Assembly (NCBI GenBank): GCA_902491135.1
Contig: CABUGR010000087.1
Location: 1-5,713, forward strand
Source: an uncultured Collinsella sp.
GTDB lineage: Bacteria > Actinomycetota > Coriobacteriia > Coriobacteriales > Coriobacteriaceae
DNA: 5,713 nt
Reading direction: 5' to 3'
Shown here: positions 4,389 through 5,713 of the stretch, in pieces
How positions within the stretch are numbered: the first letter of the stretch is position 1
Layout of the letters: each line of letters begins with the position of its first letter
Notes under the pieces: generated by a model
The model's database searches: none
Told to the model about the DNA's origin: nothing
The model's input: only the letters and a program-made list of their open reading frames with translations
Program-made: the position numbers and the translations under genes

Positions 4389-5713
4389 GTGGCCGACCAG
4401 GACGTCAAGATGCTCATCGAGCGCATTATGGCCGAAGCCCGGACCCATCAGTCCGCCCGCTTCTCAAACGAAATCTATGCTGACGAGCCGATTCTCAAGA
4501 CCGGTCGTCAGATGCAGAACTTCCTCCCCGACCAGTACCGCAAGATGCGCGAGATATCACGCTGGCAAGAGGATCCCAAAGGCGGCGCGGGACGTTGGCT
4601 ATCGGAGGCGGAGCTCTTTTACCGCCAAGGCCTGCTGATGGCCGACTTCGAGGACGATTGCCCCTACAACGGCACCTTTAAGTCGTACTTTCCCACCTAC
4701 AATGCCATGAGCGATCGACAGTTGCGCGGCTACTTTACCTGGCGTGCCCAAGTGCGCCGCGGCAATATCGAGGAGACATCGACCTCGTTTGCTTTTCTTT
4801 ATCTTTACGAATTGATCTGCGGCATTGGCGTTGATGACCCGCTCGATGGCTTTAGCAAGATCAAGGCCTTTTGGGATGCCTATCGCGCCTTTGAACCCGG
4901 CATCGATCGGTTCGCACGCGTGTGGCTGCAGGACTACGCCGTGTTCCATGAGCTCGACCCCAAGCTGCTTCGCGACTCTAAAACCGTCGCATTCGACAAC
5001 GCCCTCATCGAGCTGCGCCGCGCAGCGCAAGACCTTGTACCCGCACCGGCGCCGTCGGACCTGCCGCCTGCGCGTCGTAAGACCTCCGAGCCCACGCTTC
5101 CCCTTCCGCCCGATGAGGCGCATGAGGAGCGGCTCATGGCTGCCATCGACGCACTCTCGACGTACAACCTGAATAACTCACGGCTCGACCGTTCCCACCA
5201 TCGCGACCTGCGCCACGTGGCATGCGCCGTGTATGTCCGTATGGCGCGCTACTATGACACGCACCGAAAGACTGGCATCGTAGCGAGCTTGTTTGGGGAG
5301 GAGACGGCCATGCCCTACACCATGTTTGCCTCGGCCGTGTTCTTTGCGCCCGAGCGCCACGAGGACTGCGAATATCGCCTAGACCCCATTCACATCTACC
5401 GCTGCCAGAATGGCTTTTGGGAATGCATGCGGATTCACGGCAGCAGGCAAAAGAGCAGCAAGCTCGGCGAGATGATGCGCGCTTGTGATCAGCGCCTGCG
5501 CTTGGCACTGGATCCCGGCCATCCCCTTAAGGAAGAGAAGGTTCCCAAATATCTGGCTAAGATTATCGACGACGAGATCACGGCATGGCTTTCATGGGAT
5601 GCCGCGCATCAGCCCGTCAAGATCGATATCGACCTGAGCCAGCTGGGGCACATTCGGAGCGCCGCCGCACAAACGCGCGAGGCGCTTTTGATCGACGAGG
5701 AGCGCGAGGACGG
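4389..5713 (+). CDS. TerB_N domain protein (N-terminal part; runs off the window)
   Basis: AGGAGGAG at 4379-4386 points to GTG 4389, and the frame stays open for 441 codons to the right edge, so the 3' end is missing. No signal peptide or membrane segment is seen, so it is cytosolic. Residues about 28-215 match the TerB_N domain pattern (PF13208): LFYRQGLLMADFEDD (76-90), YNGTFKSYFPTYNAMSD (93-109), QLRGYFTWRAQVRRGN (111-126) and SFAFLYLYELICGIG (133-147). A Pro-rich linker (about 218-241, PAPAPSDLPPARR) separates a second helical region (243-441) that I do not recognise; TerB_N proteins often continue to a TerB_C domain, which would lie outside the window. The family is tied to tellurite/stress (Ter) systems and is often beside ATPases or helicases in defence-type islands. 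Its biochemical role is unknown. Confidence 0.9.
   Translation, partial: MADQDVKMLIERIMAEARTHQSARFSNEIYADEPILKTGRQMQNFLPDQYRKMREISRWQEDPKGGAGRWLSEAELFYRQGLLMADFEDDCPYNGTFKSYFPTYNAMSDRQLRGYFTWRAQVRRGNIEETSTSFAFLYLYELICGIGVDDPLDGFSKIKAFWDAYRAFEPGIDRFARVWLQDYAVFHELDPKLLRDSKTVAFDNALIELRRAAQDLVPAPAPSDLPPARRKTSEPTLPLPPDEAHEERLMAAIDALSTYNLNNSRLDRSHHRDLRHVACAVYVRMARYYDTHRKTGIVASLFGEETAMPYTMFASAVFFAPERHEDCEYRLDPIHIYRCQNGFWECMRIHGSRQKSSKLGEMMRACDQRLRLALDPGHPLKEEKVPKYLAKIIDDEITAWLSWDAAHQPVKIDIDLSQLGHIRSAAAQTREALLIDEERED

Noticed and set aside
4599..5123. 174-aa minus-strand open frame opposite the TerB_N gene
   Set aside because: The + strand carries an unmistakable TerB_N domain across the same bases.

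Overview
The window looks like chromosomal DNA of a high-GC Gram-positive bacterium, most probably a Coriobacteriia gut actinobacterium of the Collinsella type. The pointers are G/C-rich third codon positions, strong AGGAGG-type ribosome binding sites, an LAQTGD sortase signal, and a DUF554 membrane protein next to a TerB_N protein. This placement is an inference from style and was not checked by any search. All six complete genes and the one clear partial gene lie on the + strand. No RNA gene, insertion sequence or CRISPR array was seen.

Bases 1-259 hold no confident gene. One weak open frame ends at a stop codon inside a perfect hairpin, and a pair of 11-bp-spaced TTGGTCA repeats lies upstream. 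Bases 260-3466 carry five tightly packed genes. They are a 98-aa acidic cytosolic protein, a 169-aa single-pass membrane protein with an extracellular beta-rich domain (ATGA overlap), a 199-aa secreted beta-sandwich protein with WxL-like tryptophan motifs, a 93-aa sortase substrate (GTG start inside the previous gene), and a 476-aa secreted two-domain protein. The C-terminal domain of the last appears related to the 199-aa protein. Together they resemble, in parts list though not in recognised families, the WxL surface-complex loci of Firmicutes: a secreted WxL protein, a membrane-tethered partner and a small LPxTG protein. I infer that they build an envelope-exposed complex.

Bases 3467-3584 are a regulatory gap with an A/T-rich dyad and a plausible extended -10 element. 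They precede a 238-aa DUF554 (YqgA-type) integral membrane protein (3585-4301). A second gap (4302-4388) has a near-consensus extended -10 (TGTTATGAT) flanked by an 8-bp inverted repeat. It leads into a TerB_N-domain protein that starts with GTG at 4389 and is still open at the window's right edge (441 codons seen). The DUF554 and TerB_N genes appear to be separate transcription units, and nothing in the sequence ties them to the surface locus.
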